Shown here: positions 1 to 7,663 of the stretch, piece after piece
Numbering within the stretch: position 1 is the stretch's first letter
Layout: each line of letters opens with the position of its first letter
From: CAZXFA01 sp964640085
GTDB lineage: Bacteria; Actinomycetota; UBA4738; HRBIN12
Assembly: GCA_964640085.1 (NCBI GenBank)
Contig: CAZXFA010000019.1
Coordinates: 1-55,573, forward strand
Reading direction: 5' to 3'
Length of the DNA: 55,573 nucleotides
Notes under the pieces: generated by a model
The model's database searches: none
What the model was told of the DNA's origin: nothing
The model's input: the letters and a program-made list of their open reading frames with translations, nothing else
Position numbers and translations under genes: made by a program

Positions 1-50
1 GCGAGGCCGGGCAGGACCCGCGCCCGGCGCTCGACCGTCCTCGCGCTCAT
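1..50 (-). CDS. 5' end of an unidentified leftward gene (partial)
   Basis: Only the first 16 codons lie in the window. An ATG on the minus strand at 50-48 is preceded by a GGGAG Shine-Dalgarno core (complement of 57-61) at normal spacing, and the frame stays open to the window edge. The N-terminus reads MSARTVERRARVLPGL, basic and possibly leading into a membrane segment. The product is not recognised. It is divergent from the LuxR-type gene at 139 and shares an intergenic region containing two copies of an 8-bp palindrome. Confidence 0.5.
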   Translation of the reverse strand, partial: MSARTVERRARVLPGL

Positions 51-68
51 ACGAGTCTCCCTTCGGAG

Positions 69-87
69 TGATATCACGATGATATCA
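69..87. promoter_or_regulatory. Doubled palindromic operator TGATATCA-N3-TGATATCA
   Basis: Two identical perfect palindromes, TGATATCA at 69-76 and 80-87, are separated by CGA, giving an 11-bp repeat period, about one helical turn. They stand out as AT-rich islands in GC-rich sequence and lie between two divergent genes. This is the arrangement of two dimer sites on one face of the DNA. The cognate regulator is not identifiable; it may be encoded by the partial gene to the left or lie outside the window. Confidence 0.5.
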
Positions 88-138
88 GGCGTCTTCCGGC
101 GGAGCCTGGAGCCCGCGCCGCAATAGGATGGCGCGAGC

Positions 139-2928
139 GTGGCCAGGGACATCGTGGGCCGAGAGGCCGAGCTGGCCTCGATCCGGGGCTTCCTCGATCG
201 GCTTGCATCGGGTCCGGTCGCCCTCGTCATCGAGGGGCAAGCCGGGATCGGCAAGACGACCCTGTGGCGGGCCGGGGTCGAAGAGGCCAGCACCCGAGGG
301 TTCTCCGTGCTGGCGAACCATCCGACGGAGTCCGAAGCGACGCTTTCCTTCAGCGCCCTCGGGGACCTGCTGGACGAGCGTCTGCCCGAAGCCCTCGAGC
401 CCCTCCCGGCACCGCAGCGCAGGGCGCTCGAGGTGGCCCTGCTGCTGGCGGAGGCAGGACGGCGACCGCCGGACCGCAGGACCGTCGGCGTCGCGGTCCT
501 CGGCGTCCTACGCGCGCTCTCCTCGCGGGATCCGGTCCTCGTCGCCATCGACGACGTCGAGTGGCTCGACCCTTCTTCCGCGGGTGCGCTCGGATACGCG
601 ATCCGCCGCCTGTCGGCCGAGCCCGTCGGACTGCTGCTTTCGTCGCGGCGGGAAGAGGAGGGCTCGGGGCCGATGGACCTGGATCGGGAGCAGATGCGCA
701 CGATCCAGGTCGAGGTGGGGCCGGTCGGCGTCCGCGAGCTCGATGGCCTGCTGCGGCTCCACCTCGGCCGCGGCTTCTCCCGTTCGGCTCTCGGACGCCT
801 GCACGAGACCTCGGAGGGGAACCCCTTCTTCGCGCTCGAGCTGGCTCGGGCGCTGCGCCGTCGGGGCATCGAGCCCATGCCGGGAGGGGCCCTGCCCGTC
901 CCGGAGACGCTGACGGGGCTGATCGGCGACCGGCTCGCCGCACTCCCGGCCCGGAGCCGCGAGGTCCTGCTCACGATCGCGGCGGCGAGACGACCCACGG
1001 TGTCCGACCTGCAGCAGGTCCATGGGGTCCGGAACGCGACCGCGGCTCTCGATCGGGCGATCGAAGCGGGTCTCCTGGAAGCCCGGGGCGAGGAGCTCTC
1101 GTTCACCCACCCTCTGCTCAGGTCAGGGGTGTACGCACTGGCCTCTCCGACCCGGAGACGGCGGATCCACGCGCGCCTGGCCGCGGTCGGCACCGATCCC
1201 GAGGAACGGGCCCGGCACCTGGCTCGGGTCGTGGAAGGTCCCGATGAGACCGTGGCCGAGGCGCTGGACGAGGCCGGCCATCGCGCCTTGGCTCGTGGCG
1301 CTTCGGAGGCCGCGGCAGAGCTGTTCGAGATCGCGCGGGCGCTCACACCATCCAACCGTGCGGACGAAGCGCGTCGACGGTTCGTCGACGCCGGGAAGGC
1401 CCGGTTCGCGGGGGGAGATGCGCCGACGGCGAAGGAACTGCTCGAGGAGGCCGTCGGGCTCGCGCCACCAGGTCGCGAGCGAGCCGAGATCCTGTACGAG
1501 CTCGGCATGGTTCGGGCGACGGAAGTCGGGTGGCCGGTGGCCGTCAGCGCGTTCGAGGGAGGCCTCGGCGACGCCGCCGACGCTCCCGACCTCCGCCGAC
1601 CCCTGGAGCAAGGACTCGGCTACGCCTATCTGTTCATGGGGGACCTGAGGCGTTCGGAAGAGCACGCGAGCCGAGCGCTCGAGATCGCCGAGGGTCTGGA
1701 CGAGCCGGCTGCGCTCGTCGAGTCGCTCGCGGCCCTGGCCTTCGTTCGCTTCACACTGGGGAGCGGGCTCCCGAACCCCCTCATGGAGCGGGCGATGGCG
1801 CTCTGGGGAACGAGCGACTCGACCATGCTTCGGCCTGTCCTCCGACCCTCGTTCGCCTACGCACAGATGCTCAAGTACGCGGATCGGCTCGACGAGGCCA
1901 GGTCAGGGTTCCGCACACTGATGGACGAGGCGACCGTGGAGGGCGACGAGTCGAGCCTGCCGGTGCTCCACTACCACCTCGCCGAGCTCGAGTGCCGCGC
2001 CGGGGACTGGCCGGCCGCCGACAGACACGCCGAGGAGAGCCTCAGGCTGGCGGTTCTCAGCCGGATGCCCTTCTACCGGACGATGGGCGAGTACGCGGTG
2101 GCACTGATCTCGGCCCACCGCGGTGAGTCCGATCGCGCTCGAGCGCACGCGACGGAGGGGCTGGCCCTGGCGGAGAAGGGCCGATCGAGCCTCACCGCCG
2201 TTCTGAACCTCGGCGTCCTCGGATCGGTCGAGCTGGCCGAGGGCAACGGCGAGCTCGCACGGGACCCGCTCGAGCGCGCGATCGAGCTCATCTCGTCGAT
2301 GGGCGTAGCGGAACCCGGCTACTACCGGGTGGTCCCCGACGCGGTCGAGGTGTCGGTCGCGGTCGGCGACCTCCCCAGGGCGGCGTCGCTGCTCGAGCCC
2401 TTCGAGCGGAGCGCACGGGCACTGCGCCGGACCTGGGCCGTGGCCACTGCAGGGCGATGCCGCGGGCTCATCGCTGCGGCTCGCGGAGATCCCGAGGGCG
2501 CGACGAGGGTGCTGCGGCGGGCGCTCCGGATGCACGACCGCCTCGGAGAGCCCTTCGAACGAGCCCGGACTCTGCTGATCCTGGGGCAGGTCCTGCGCCG
2601 GAGCCGGCAGAAGCGCGCCGCTCGGGAGATCCTCGACGAGGCGCGTGGCATCTTCGAAGGGCTCGGGGCTCGGATCTGGCAGGCGAAGGCCCGGGCCGAG
2701 CTCGCCCGGGTGGGCGGCAGGGCGCCAGGGCCCTTCGCGCTCACGCCGACGGAGGAGAAGGTCGCCGAGCAGGCTGCGGGTGGCCGCACGAATCGCGAGA
2801 TCGCCGAGGCCCTGTTCATCAGCGTCCACACGGTGGAGTGGAACCTGTCGAAGGTCTACCGGAAGCTCGGGGTTCGGTCCCGAACCGAGCTCAGCGCCCG
2901 CCTGGGCGGCCGCTCCCAAGGTTCCTAG
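139..2928 (+). CDS. LuxR-family STAND transcriptional regulator (ATPase-TPR-HTH)
   Basis: A 929-residue signal-transduction ATPase of the MalT/LAL class. The N-terminus has a STAND ATPase domain with Walker A GQAGIGKTT near residues 33-41 and Walker B VAIDDVEWLD near 136-145. A long alpha-helical TPR-like middle follows. The last ~60 residues form a LuxR/GerE helix-turn-helix (LTPTEEKVAEQAAGG...TNREIAEALFISVHTVEWNL). Such proteins bind an inducer or partner through the repeats and bind DNA through the C-terminus. The GTG start at 139 is chosen because the protein then begins MARDIVGREAEL, typical of the ATPase start; an ATG at 128 is in another frame. Target genes are unknown. The doubled palindrome upstream may control it. 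Confidence 0.9.
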   Translation: MARDIVGREAELASIRGFLDRLASGPVALVIEGQAGIGKTTLWRAGVEEASTRGFSVLANHPTESEATLSFSALGDLLDERLPEALEPLPAPQRRALEVALLLAEAGRRPPDRRTVGVAVLGVLRALSSRDPVLVAIDDVEWLDPSSAGALGYAIRRLSAEPVGLLLSSRREEEGSGPMDLDREQMRTIQVEVGPVGVRELDGLLRLHLGRGFSRSALGRLHETSEGNPFFALELARALRRRGIEPMPGGALPVPETLTGLIGDRLAALPARSREVLLTIAAARRPTVSDLQQVHGVRNATAALDRAIEAGLLEARGEELSFTHPLLRSGVYALASPTRRRRIHARLAAVGTDPEERARHLARVVEGPDETVAEALDEAGHRALARGASEAAAELFEIARALTPSNRADEARRRFVDAGKARFAGGDAPTAKELLEEAVGLAPPGRERAEILYELGMVRATEVGWPVAVSAFEGGLGDAADAPDLRRPLEQGLGYAYLFMGDLRRSEEHASRALEIAEGLDEPAALVESLAALAFVRFTLGSGLPNPLMERAMALWGTSDSTMLRPVLRPSFAYAQMLKYADRLDEARSGFRTLMDEATVEGDESSLPVLHYHLAELECRAGDWPAADRHAEESLRLAVLSRMPFYRTMGEYAVALISAHRGESDRARAHATEGLALAEKGRSSLTAVLNLGVLGSVELAEGNGELARDPLERAIELISSMGVAEPGYYRVVPDAVEVSVAVGDLPRAASLLEPFERSARALRRTWAVATAGRCRGLIAAARGDPEGATRVLRRALRMHDRLGEPFERARTLLILGQVLRRSRQKRAAREILDEARGIFEGLGARIWQAKARAELARVGGRAPGPFALTPTEEKVAEQAAGGRTNREIAEALFISVHTVEWNLSKVYRKLGVRSRTELSARLGGRSQGS

Positions 2929-3021
2929 TCCGCCGCCGTATCCCTGAGGTCCAGTGGTCTCCAGGGTTCTTCGCCGTCGCCGGGGGCCTACCGTCCGATC
3001 AGGGACGGGAAGGAGGTCGAG

Positions 3022-3399
3022 ATGGCCACCGTGCTGGAGAAGGCGGCTCCGGGAATCGGGAGGATCCTCCTGGTCGGAGCGGCAGGTGTGGTGCTCGGCG
3101 GGATCGGAGGGGGCCTCGTCGTGTCGGCGATCCAGCCCCCGCCGGCGGGCCGGGAAGCGATGGTCGAGGAGGCCCCGGCCCTGACGAAGGGCCTCATCGC
3201 GGACGGGCTCCGGTACCAGGGGATGGCCGACGCGATCCTCGCCACCGGGGGGCTGGCCAGGGGCAGGACGGCCGATGCGCTCCGGTACCAGGCCCAGGCC
3301 GAGCAGCTGTCGGGGGCAGCCGAGCCGCAGGTCCTTACCAGAGGACAGGCTGCGGACGCCCTGCGGTACCGGGCCCAGGCCGACGCGCTCGAGGGATGA
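3022..3399 (+). CDS. Small single-pass membrane protein with three LRYQ repeats
   Basis: A 125-residue protein of unknown function with an excellent ribosome site (AAGGAGG just before the ATG). A glycine-rich hydrophobic segment near residues 13-40 is followed by a Pro-rich linker and three tandem units of about 22 residues sharing the pattern (T/A)(K/R)G-x-x-AD-x-LRY(Q/R)-x-x-A: ADGLRYQGMADAI, ADALRYQAQAEQL and ADALRYRAQADAL. The repeats are amphipathic and look helical. It follows the LuxR-type gene by 93 bp on the same strand and is convergent with the cyclophilin gene. No enzyme motif is visible. Confidence 0.8.
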   Translation: MATVLEKAAPGIGRILLVGAAGVVLGGIGGGLVVSAIQPPPAGREAMVEEAPALTKGLIADGLRYQGMADAILATGGLARGRTADALRYQAQAEQLSGAAEPQVLTRGQAADALRYRAQADALEG

Positions 3400-3430
3400 G
3401 CGCCTCCGAGCCCCCACCCCCGACGGGCGG

Positions 3431-4303
3431 CTACGGGCTCTCGATGACGACGCGTTCGATGTAGACGGCCTCGGCGGGCTGCTGGCCGGCGATGCCGCCC
3501 TCGGGGTCCTGGATCGGCAGGTCCTGGATCCGCTGCGCGACGTCCAGGCCCTCGATCACCTCACCGAAGATCGTATAGGCGGGGTTGGCATCCAGGTTCT
3601 GCCCGTCCGGACCGGTGATGATGAAGAACTGGCTGCCCCCGCTGTTCGGCGCGCCGGAGTTCGCCATGACGAGCACCCCCGGCGTGTAGCTCTCGTCGCC
3701 CGTCAGCTCGTCCGGGATCGAGTATCCGGGGCCTCCGGTGCCCGTCCCGGTGGGATCCCCTCCCTGGATCACGTCGATCGAGTCGTCCAGCCGGTGGATC
3801 CGGGTGCCGTCGAAGTACCCCTGTTCGGCCAGGAACACGAAGCTGTTCACGGTCTCGGGGGCCCGCTCCGACAGGAGCTCGACGACGACCTCGCCGCACG
3901 AGGTCTGGAACGTCGCGGTGTAGGTCCGGTTCCGTCGCGTCACGTCGGCTGGCGCGGAGAACTGCGGCTTGGGCTCGAGCGCGGTGTCGGGCGCCGCGGC
4001 CCCGCACGCGACGGCCTCGGGTCCCGGCTCGGGCTGCACCGTGCCCGTCTGCACGCCCGGCTCCCCCGTCGGACCGGTCGGGGCCGTCGGTCCCGTGGCC
4101 GCGGTGGGGCCGGTCGGCCCCGTCGCCGCCGGGGGCTCCTCCCCACCGGTGAAGGCGAGGAACACGCCGACGCTCCCGATCAACGCCACGACGAGCGCCA
4201 CCGCGATCGTCGCGACCTGCTTCCGGCGCTGCCGTCGACGTTTCTCCGCCTGTCGGCGAGCCGCCTGCTTGGCGAGCTGTCGGTGCCTCGTTCTCCTGGA
4301 CAC
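3431..4303 (-). CDS. Membrane-anchored cyclophilin-type peptidyl-prolyl isomerase
   Basis: A cyclophilin-type prolyl isomerase anchored outside the membrane. A very basic N-terminus (SRRTRHRQLAKQAARR) leads into one transmembrane helix (VATIAVALVVALIGSVGVFL), then a collagen-like Gly-Pro-Thr/Ala linker, then a cyclophilin domain of ~165 residues with VIQGGDPTGTGTGGPGY and NSGGSQFFI core motifs. The usual F-H-R-V strand reads IHRLDD, so the domain is divergent. The start is set at GTG 4303 (about 290 residues), 11 bp after the stop of the upstream DUF501-Ppx gene; an earlier in-frame start would overlap that gene. It is probably the last gene of that transcription unit. Confidence 0.85.
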   Translation of the reverse strand: MSRRTRHRQLAKQAARRQAEKRRRQRRKQVATIAVALVVALIGSVGVFLAFTGGEEPPAATGPTGPTAATGPTAPTGPTGEPGVQTGTVQPEPGPEAVACGAAAPDTALEPKPQFSAPADVTRRNRTYTATFQTSCGEVVVELLSERAPETVNSFVFLAEQGYFDGTRIHRLDDSIDVIQGGDPTGTGTGGPGYSIPDELTGDESYTPGVLVMANSGAPNSGGSQFFIITGPDGQNLDANPAYTIFGEVIEGLDVAQRIQDLPIQDPEGGIAGQQPAEAVYIERVVIESP

Positions 4304-4314
4304 GGCGACCCAGG

Positions 4315-5694
4315 TTACCCGAGCGCATCGAGCGCCAGGCCGTCCAGGATGTCCGTCTCCGAGACCAAGCACCCCTCGAACCCGAGCCGGCGCATCACCG
4401 TCGCCAGGATCACGGCACCGGCCACGATCACGTCGCCCCGGCCGGGCGCCATCACGGGCAGGGCCGAACGCTCGGGGATGGTCATCACAGCCAGGTCGCC
4501 CAGCACGCGTTCGGCCTCGGCGAGCGAGAGCCGGGTGCGGTGGATCGCCTCGGGGTCGTAGCGATCGAGCCCCAGCGAGATGGCCTGCACCGTGGTCGAG
4601 GTCCCCGCGACCGCCACCAACGTCCGAGCGTCGCGGACCGGCATCTGCGCCTCCGCATCCTCGAGCAGGTCCTCGACCGCCATCCGCATCGCCTCGAGCT
4701 CGCGCCCGGAGGGCGGATCTGCGCGCACGAAGCGCTCGGTCAGACGCACGCTCCCCATCGGCAGCGAGATCCGCGCCCGCGGCGCGGTGGTCCCCAGCAC
4801 CAGCTCGGTGGAGCCTCCCCCGGTGTCCACCACCAGGAACGGCGACGGGGCCTCCAGACCGCGGGCGGCCCCGAGGAACGCCAACTCGGCCTCGCGCTCG
4901 CCCGAGATCACCTCGAGCTCGGAGCGCGCGTGCTGGCGCACGGCGCGTTCGAGTTCGTCGCGGTTCGCCGCCTCGCGGACGGCCGAGGTCGCCGCCACGC
5001 GGATCCGCTCCGCGTGGAGCGCGCGGGCGCGCCGGCAGTAGCTCGCGAGGACGGCCACGGTGCGTTCGAGCGCTTCGGGCGCGATCCGGCCCGTGCGGTC
5101 CACACCCTCTCCAATCCGGGTGATCACCATGTCGCGCGCGAGCTCGCGGAGCCCACCCCCGCCGTCGGGCTCGACGACGAGCAGTCGGATCGAGTTCGTC
5201 CCCTGGTCGATCACGGCGAACCGGCCCTCACGTTCGGGGTGGATCGGCTCGACGCGCTCGGCGGTCCAATCGCCGACCGGGTCCTGGCCGCCCGCCAGGT
5301 GGTGGGCGTAGTGCGCATGCAGGCACTTCACGCCGGTCCGGGCCCCTCCGACCCCGCCGTGCCGTTCGGCGCCGGGGAACCCTCGCGCGCGCTCGCGTGC
5401 GTAGGCCTCGTGGGCACGGGCGAGAGCCTCGGCGAACGCGGGCTCCTCCTCCGCTCGGGTATTCAGCTCCCCGATCGCCCCCCCGGACTCGAGGCGCGAG
5501 ACCGCCCTCACGGCCTCGGGGCACGTGAGCCAGAACAGCGTGGGGAACGGACGACCCTGCGCGTCGATCGGGTCGTTTCGGATCACGAGCGGATGGCCGT
5601 CGGCGCAGCGGGAGACGACGGTGAACGGGGTGGTGGGCTCGCGACCGAGCAGCTCGCGGATGGCGGCGAGGTCGCTGCCCCGGAGCTCGCCCAT
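4315..5694 (-). CDS. ppx: DUF501-Ppx/GppA fusion: exopolyphosphatase-type phosphatase
   Basis: A 459-residue two-domain protein. Residues 1 to ~155 match DUF501 (PFTVVSRCADGHPLVIRNDP, FPTLFWLTCPEAVRAVSRLES, ending in GVKCLHAHYAHHLAGGQDPVG). From about residue 163 an acetate/actin-fold phosphatase of the Ppx/GppA family begins: phosphate 1 motif FAVIDQGTNSIRLLV, catalytic region ATSAVREA, and FLVVDTGGGSTELVLG. Ppx/GppA enzymes hydrolyse polyphosphate or pppGpp. In other actinobacteria DUF501 and ppx are separate adjacent genes downstream of divIC, so a fusion is unusual. It is about 60 bp shorter in total length than two separate average genes, with no sign of frameshift across the junction. 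Confidence 0.9.
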   Translation of the reverse strand: MGELRGSDLAAIRELLGREPTTPFTVVSRCADGHPLVIRNDPIDAQGRPFPTLFWLTCPEAVRAVSRLESGGAIGELNTRAEEEPAFAEALARAHEAYARERARGFPGAERHGGVGGARTGVKCLHAHYAHHLAGGQDPVGDWTAERVEPIHPEREGRFAVIDQGTNSIRLLVVEPDGGGGLRELARDMVITRIGEGVDRTGRIAPEALERTVAVLASYCRRARALHAERIRVAATSAVREAANRDELERAVRQHARSELEVISGEREAELAFLGAARGLEAPSPFLVVDTGGGSTELVLGTTAPRARISLPMGSVRLTERFVRADPPSGRELEAMRMAVEDLLEDAEAQMPVRDARTLVAVAGTSTTVQAISLGLDRYDPEAIHRTRLSLAEAERVLGDLAVMTIPERSALPVMAPGRGDVIVAGAVILATVMRRLGFEGCLVSETDILDGLALDALG

Positions 5695-5703
5695 CGGGGC
5701 GGG

Positions 5704-6099
5704 CTACTTGCGCTTGTGCTCGACGGAACGCTTGTAGTCGACCTGGCGCTCCTCGCTCTGGCGCATGAACTTCTTCAGGCGGGCCTCGAAGTCCGGGTCG
5801 GTGCCCCGACGCGGGCGCGGGGGGGCCGGGTCCTGGAGGGCCTTGATCGACAGGTCGATCTTGCCGTCCTCCTTGATCGCGATCACCTTGGCCTGGACGA
5901 CGTCGTTCTCGCGCAGGTGATCGTGGACGTCCCGGACGTAGTTCCGATCGATCTCGGAGATGTGCACGAGCCCGACCTTGCCGCCCTCGAGCGTGAGGAA
6001 GGCGCCGTACGGCGTGATCCGCGTGACGGTCCCGTCGATGACCGCCCCGACCTCGAGCTCTGCCAGCTTCTCCTCCCCGATCGTTCCGCTCCGGCGCAC
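5704..6099 (-). CDS. S1 RNA-binding domain protein (YabR-like)
   Basis: A 131-residue protein with one S1 OB-fold: VGAVIDGTVTRITPYGAFLT, GLVHISEIDRNYVRDV, NDVVQAKVIAI and KIDLSIKAL. A basic, charged tail (LKKFMRQSEERQVDYKRS) follows. Proteins of this type bind RNA or ribosomes; in Bacillus the similar yabR gene lies next to divIC. Here it lies just upstream of DUF501-ppx (9 bp). The only canonical in-frame start is a GTG at 6099, which sits in the loop of a 12-bp inverted repeat and has no clear Shine-Dalgarno; a GGGGAGGAG motif lies downstream of it, inside the frame, so the true start is uncertain. Confidence 0.85.
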   Translation of the reverse strand: MRRSGTIGEEKLAELEVGAVIDGTVTRITPYGAFLTLEGGKVGLVHISEIDRNYVRDVHDHLRENDVVQAKVIAIKEDGKIDLSIKALQDPAPPRPRRGTDPDFEARLKKFMRQSEERQVDYKRSVEHKRK

Positions 6100-6111
6100 G
6101 CGCCGGAGCGG
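6086..6111 (-). promoter_or_regulatory. 12-bp inverted repeat enclosing the S1-gene GTG start
   Basis: CCGCTCCGGCGC and GCGCCGGAGCGG are perfect complements separated by two bases. On the minus-strand transcript the apex contains the GTG at 6099-6097 assigned as the S1 start. The structure could hide the initiation codon, or be the 3' hairpin of an upstream transcript; it lacks a following U tract. Confidence 0.5.
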
Positions 6112-6317
6112 TCAGTGTCCCATCGGCCCTTTCCGTCCGTCAATCCACGGCGGCGGAGGGAGAGAGGGCACCCCCTGGAACGAGCGCGAAACCGGGACAT
6201 CCGCACGGGGAACACGCTAACTCTTGGGTCGGCCGCGCAGCGCCTGGCGCTGGGACCACGGAGTAGGTGGGATCCATCCTCCTTGGCTGCCTGTCTAGGC
6301 ACGGCGAGCGACGAAAC
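6112..6317. other. Non-coding interval upstream of the S1 gene
   Basis: About 200 bp between the small lipoprotein gene and the S1 gene. No convincing ORF, tRNA or strong promoter was found. A minus-strand ATG near 6274 is directly abutted by AGGAGG with no spacing and opens a 54-codon frame with no recognisable features, so it was not called. Confidence 0.4.
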
Positions 6318-6488
6318 TCAGAGCGCCCATCTCGTCGCGAGCGTGCTGCGTGCCTTCGGGAGCTCCGAAGGCTTCGGAACGGCCGCCATGAGGTCCTCCG
6401 CGTCGATCCCCGAGGCCTGGCCGCCGCACGCGGCCACGACGATCCCGAGCGCGAGGAGCACTGCGAGTCGGCAGGAGCGCCTCGTCAT
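6318..6488 (-). CDS. Very small putative lipoprotein (possibly truncated)
   Basis: A 56-residue frame starting MTRRSCRLAVLLALGIVVAACGG. It has a positively charged start, a hydrophobic core and a lipobox (VAAC), so it should be a lipid-anchored exported peptide with only ~36 mature residues. The mature part (GIDAEDLMAAVPKPSELPKA) has no recognised domain. The sequence GGGAGGTG lies too close to the ATG; a GTG at 6500 directly after the upstream TGA is an alternative start through coupling. It may be the broken front of a longer lipoprotein gene. It is the last gene after the ECF-linked secreted protein. Confidence 0.5.
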   Translation of the reverse strand: MTRRSCRLAVLLALGIVVAACGGQASGIDAEDLMAAVPKPSELPKARSTLATRWAL

Positions 6489-6500
6489 CACCTCCCTCAC

Positions 6501-6965
6501 TCAGTCGAAGTGGACCTCGCCCGAGTCCATGCCCACGATCTCACCGGTGACGAGGTTCACGGTCGTCACGCCGGTACCGTGGCCGTGCGCGCCCGCGTAG
6601 GCGCCCGTCCCAGAGACGATGACCCACCGGTCCTCGAAGTGCAGGATCGCGGTCTCTTCGTCGAAATCCTTCAGGATGCTCTGCCGACGGAGCGTGAAGG
6701 AACCATCCAGACCGATCCTGGTCGTGCCGAAGTCGTGGAACGTGACGTTGCCCGGGTTCTCGAAGCCGGTCAGTATCGATCCGTCCACCTGGTCGATCCC
6801 CGAATCGACGATCGCCCCGGTCGCGCTCCAGGTCGCCGTCACGGTCGGATCGAGGCTCCCATGGGCCACCATGAACAGGTCCTCGGGTGGCGTGGCAGTG
6901 CCGGTCGCCGGCACGGCCACGACCATGAGCAGGGAAAGGGCCCCTGCAGCCAGCAGTTTCCCCAT
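6501..6965 (-). CDS. Secreted protein, possible beta-barrel, putative ECF target
   Basis: A 154-residue protein with a cleavable signal peptide (LLAAGALSLLMVVAVPATGTA). The mature part is rich in beta-type sequence with a repeated T-T/G-x pattern (GTGAYAGAHGHGTGVTTVNL), reminiscent of small beta-barrel proteins of the allene-oxide-cyclase-like or DUF3224-like kind, though no family can be named with confidence. A GGAAGGGG ribosome site precedes the ATG. It lies 67 bp downstream of the anti-sigma-like gene, and the gap contains a candidate ECF promoter matching one found ahead of the sigma gene. Confidence 0.7.
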   Translation of the reverse strand: MGKLLAAGALSLLMVVAVPATGTATPPEDLFMVAHGSLDPTVTATWSATGAIVDSGIDQVDGSILTGFENPGNVTFHDFGTTRIGLDGSFTLRRQSILKDFDEETAILHFEDRWVIVSGTGAYAGAHGHGTGVTTVNLVTGEIVGMDSGEVHFD

Positions 6966-7005
6966 CGTGTCCCCTTCCGACGCGTTCGCGCCCTCTGGAT
7001 GGGTA

Positions 7006-7032
7006 GATGCGCGAGGTCCTGGTCTTGTTGCG
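7006..7032 (-). promoter_or_regulatory. Candidate ECF promoter of the secreted-protein gene
   Basis: On the minus strand CGCAACA (7032-7026), 14 bases, CGCATC (7011-7006), starting immediately after the anti-sigma stop codon and ending 40 bp before the ATG at 6965. The same bipartite sequence with the same spacing precedes the ECF sigma gene. A -35 like GCAAC and a -10 like C(G/A)TC are of ECF type. Confidence 0.5.
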
Positions 7033-7662
7033 TCAGCCTTCGGCGGTCAGCGGCGTGAGGAGCCACAGGCGAGCCGGATCCGTGGTGAAGCAGGCAACGG
7101 CATAGTCGCCGGGGACCAGCCCCCTGGCCCATGACGTGGTCTCCCCGGGCACGGCCAGGAAGACGCCCTGCGATCGCGCCCACTCGGGACGCACCGCCGG
7201 ATCGAAGGCCGGATCGTTCACGTACGCCACCAGGTCGTCGAACCCCTTCCCCTCCGAGAAACGCAGGACGTCGACGAAGAAGTCGACCTCGCCCCCGTTC
7301 GTGAGCTCGAAGGTGAGGTCCCGGCCGGCCGGCACTGTTCGGGGCCCCTCGTACGCGCACCCGTCGGCGCCGAAGCTGCCGTCGAACCGGATACGCGGGT
7401 TCGGCGGCTCCTGCGGCGCGACGTCGGTTCGCCCTCCCCCGGGGACCGACGGCGGAGGGTCCGCCAGGCGCGCGATGGTGACGAACGCACCGAGGCCTGC
7501 GAGGGCGACCGCCAGGACCCCGACGGTCACCGTCCGCGCGATCCGACGTCTCGCCCGTCGGAGCGTGGAGGGACCGACCCCCGGCGCCGGGGGCAGCGCG
7601 TCCGCCCTGCGGCGAAGCTCGTCGCCCAGCCGCCGTTCCAGCTCATCCCGTTCGTGTTCCAT
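7033..7662 (-). CDS. Anti-sigma-factor-like membrane protein
   Basis: A 209-residue protein with a charged N-terminal cytoplasmic segment of ~40 residues (EHERDELERRLGDELRRRAD), one transmembrane helix (VTVGVLAVALAGLGAFVTIA) and an extracytoplasmic domain whose DLTFELTNGGEVDFFVDVLR stretch resembles cupredoxin-like folds. The ATG follows the sigma-factor stop by one base, so translation is coupled. Gene order and topology suggest it restrains the ECF sigma factor. There is no HxxxCxxC zinc anti-sigma motif, so the assignment rests on context. A single Cys pair may bridge the outer domain. Confidence 0.7.
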   Translation of the reverse strand: MEHERDELERRLGDELRRRADALPPAPGVGPSTLRRARRRIARTVTVGVLAVALAGLGAFVTIARLADPPPSVPGGGRTDVAPQEPPNPRIRFDGSFGADGCAYEGPRTVPAGRDLTFELTNGGEVDFFVDVLRFSEGKGFDDLVAYVNDPAFDPAVRPEWARSQGVFLAVPGETTSWARGLVPGDYAVACFTTDPARLWLLTPLTAEG

Positions 7663-7663
7663 C

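Noticed and set aside
6230..6310. A possible small ORF or tRNA-like fold upstream of the S1 gene
   Set aside because: No cloverleaf could be folded, and the ATG near 6274 has the AGGAGG directly abutting it with no spacing.
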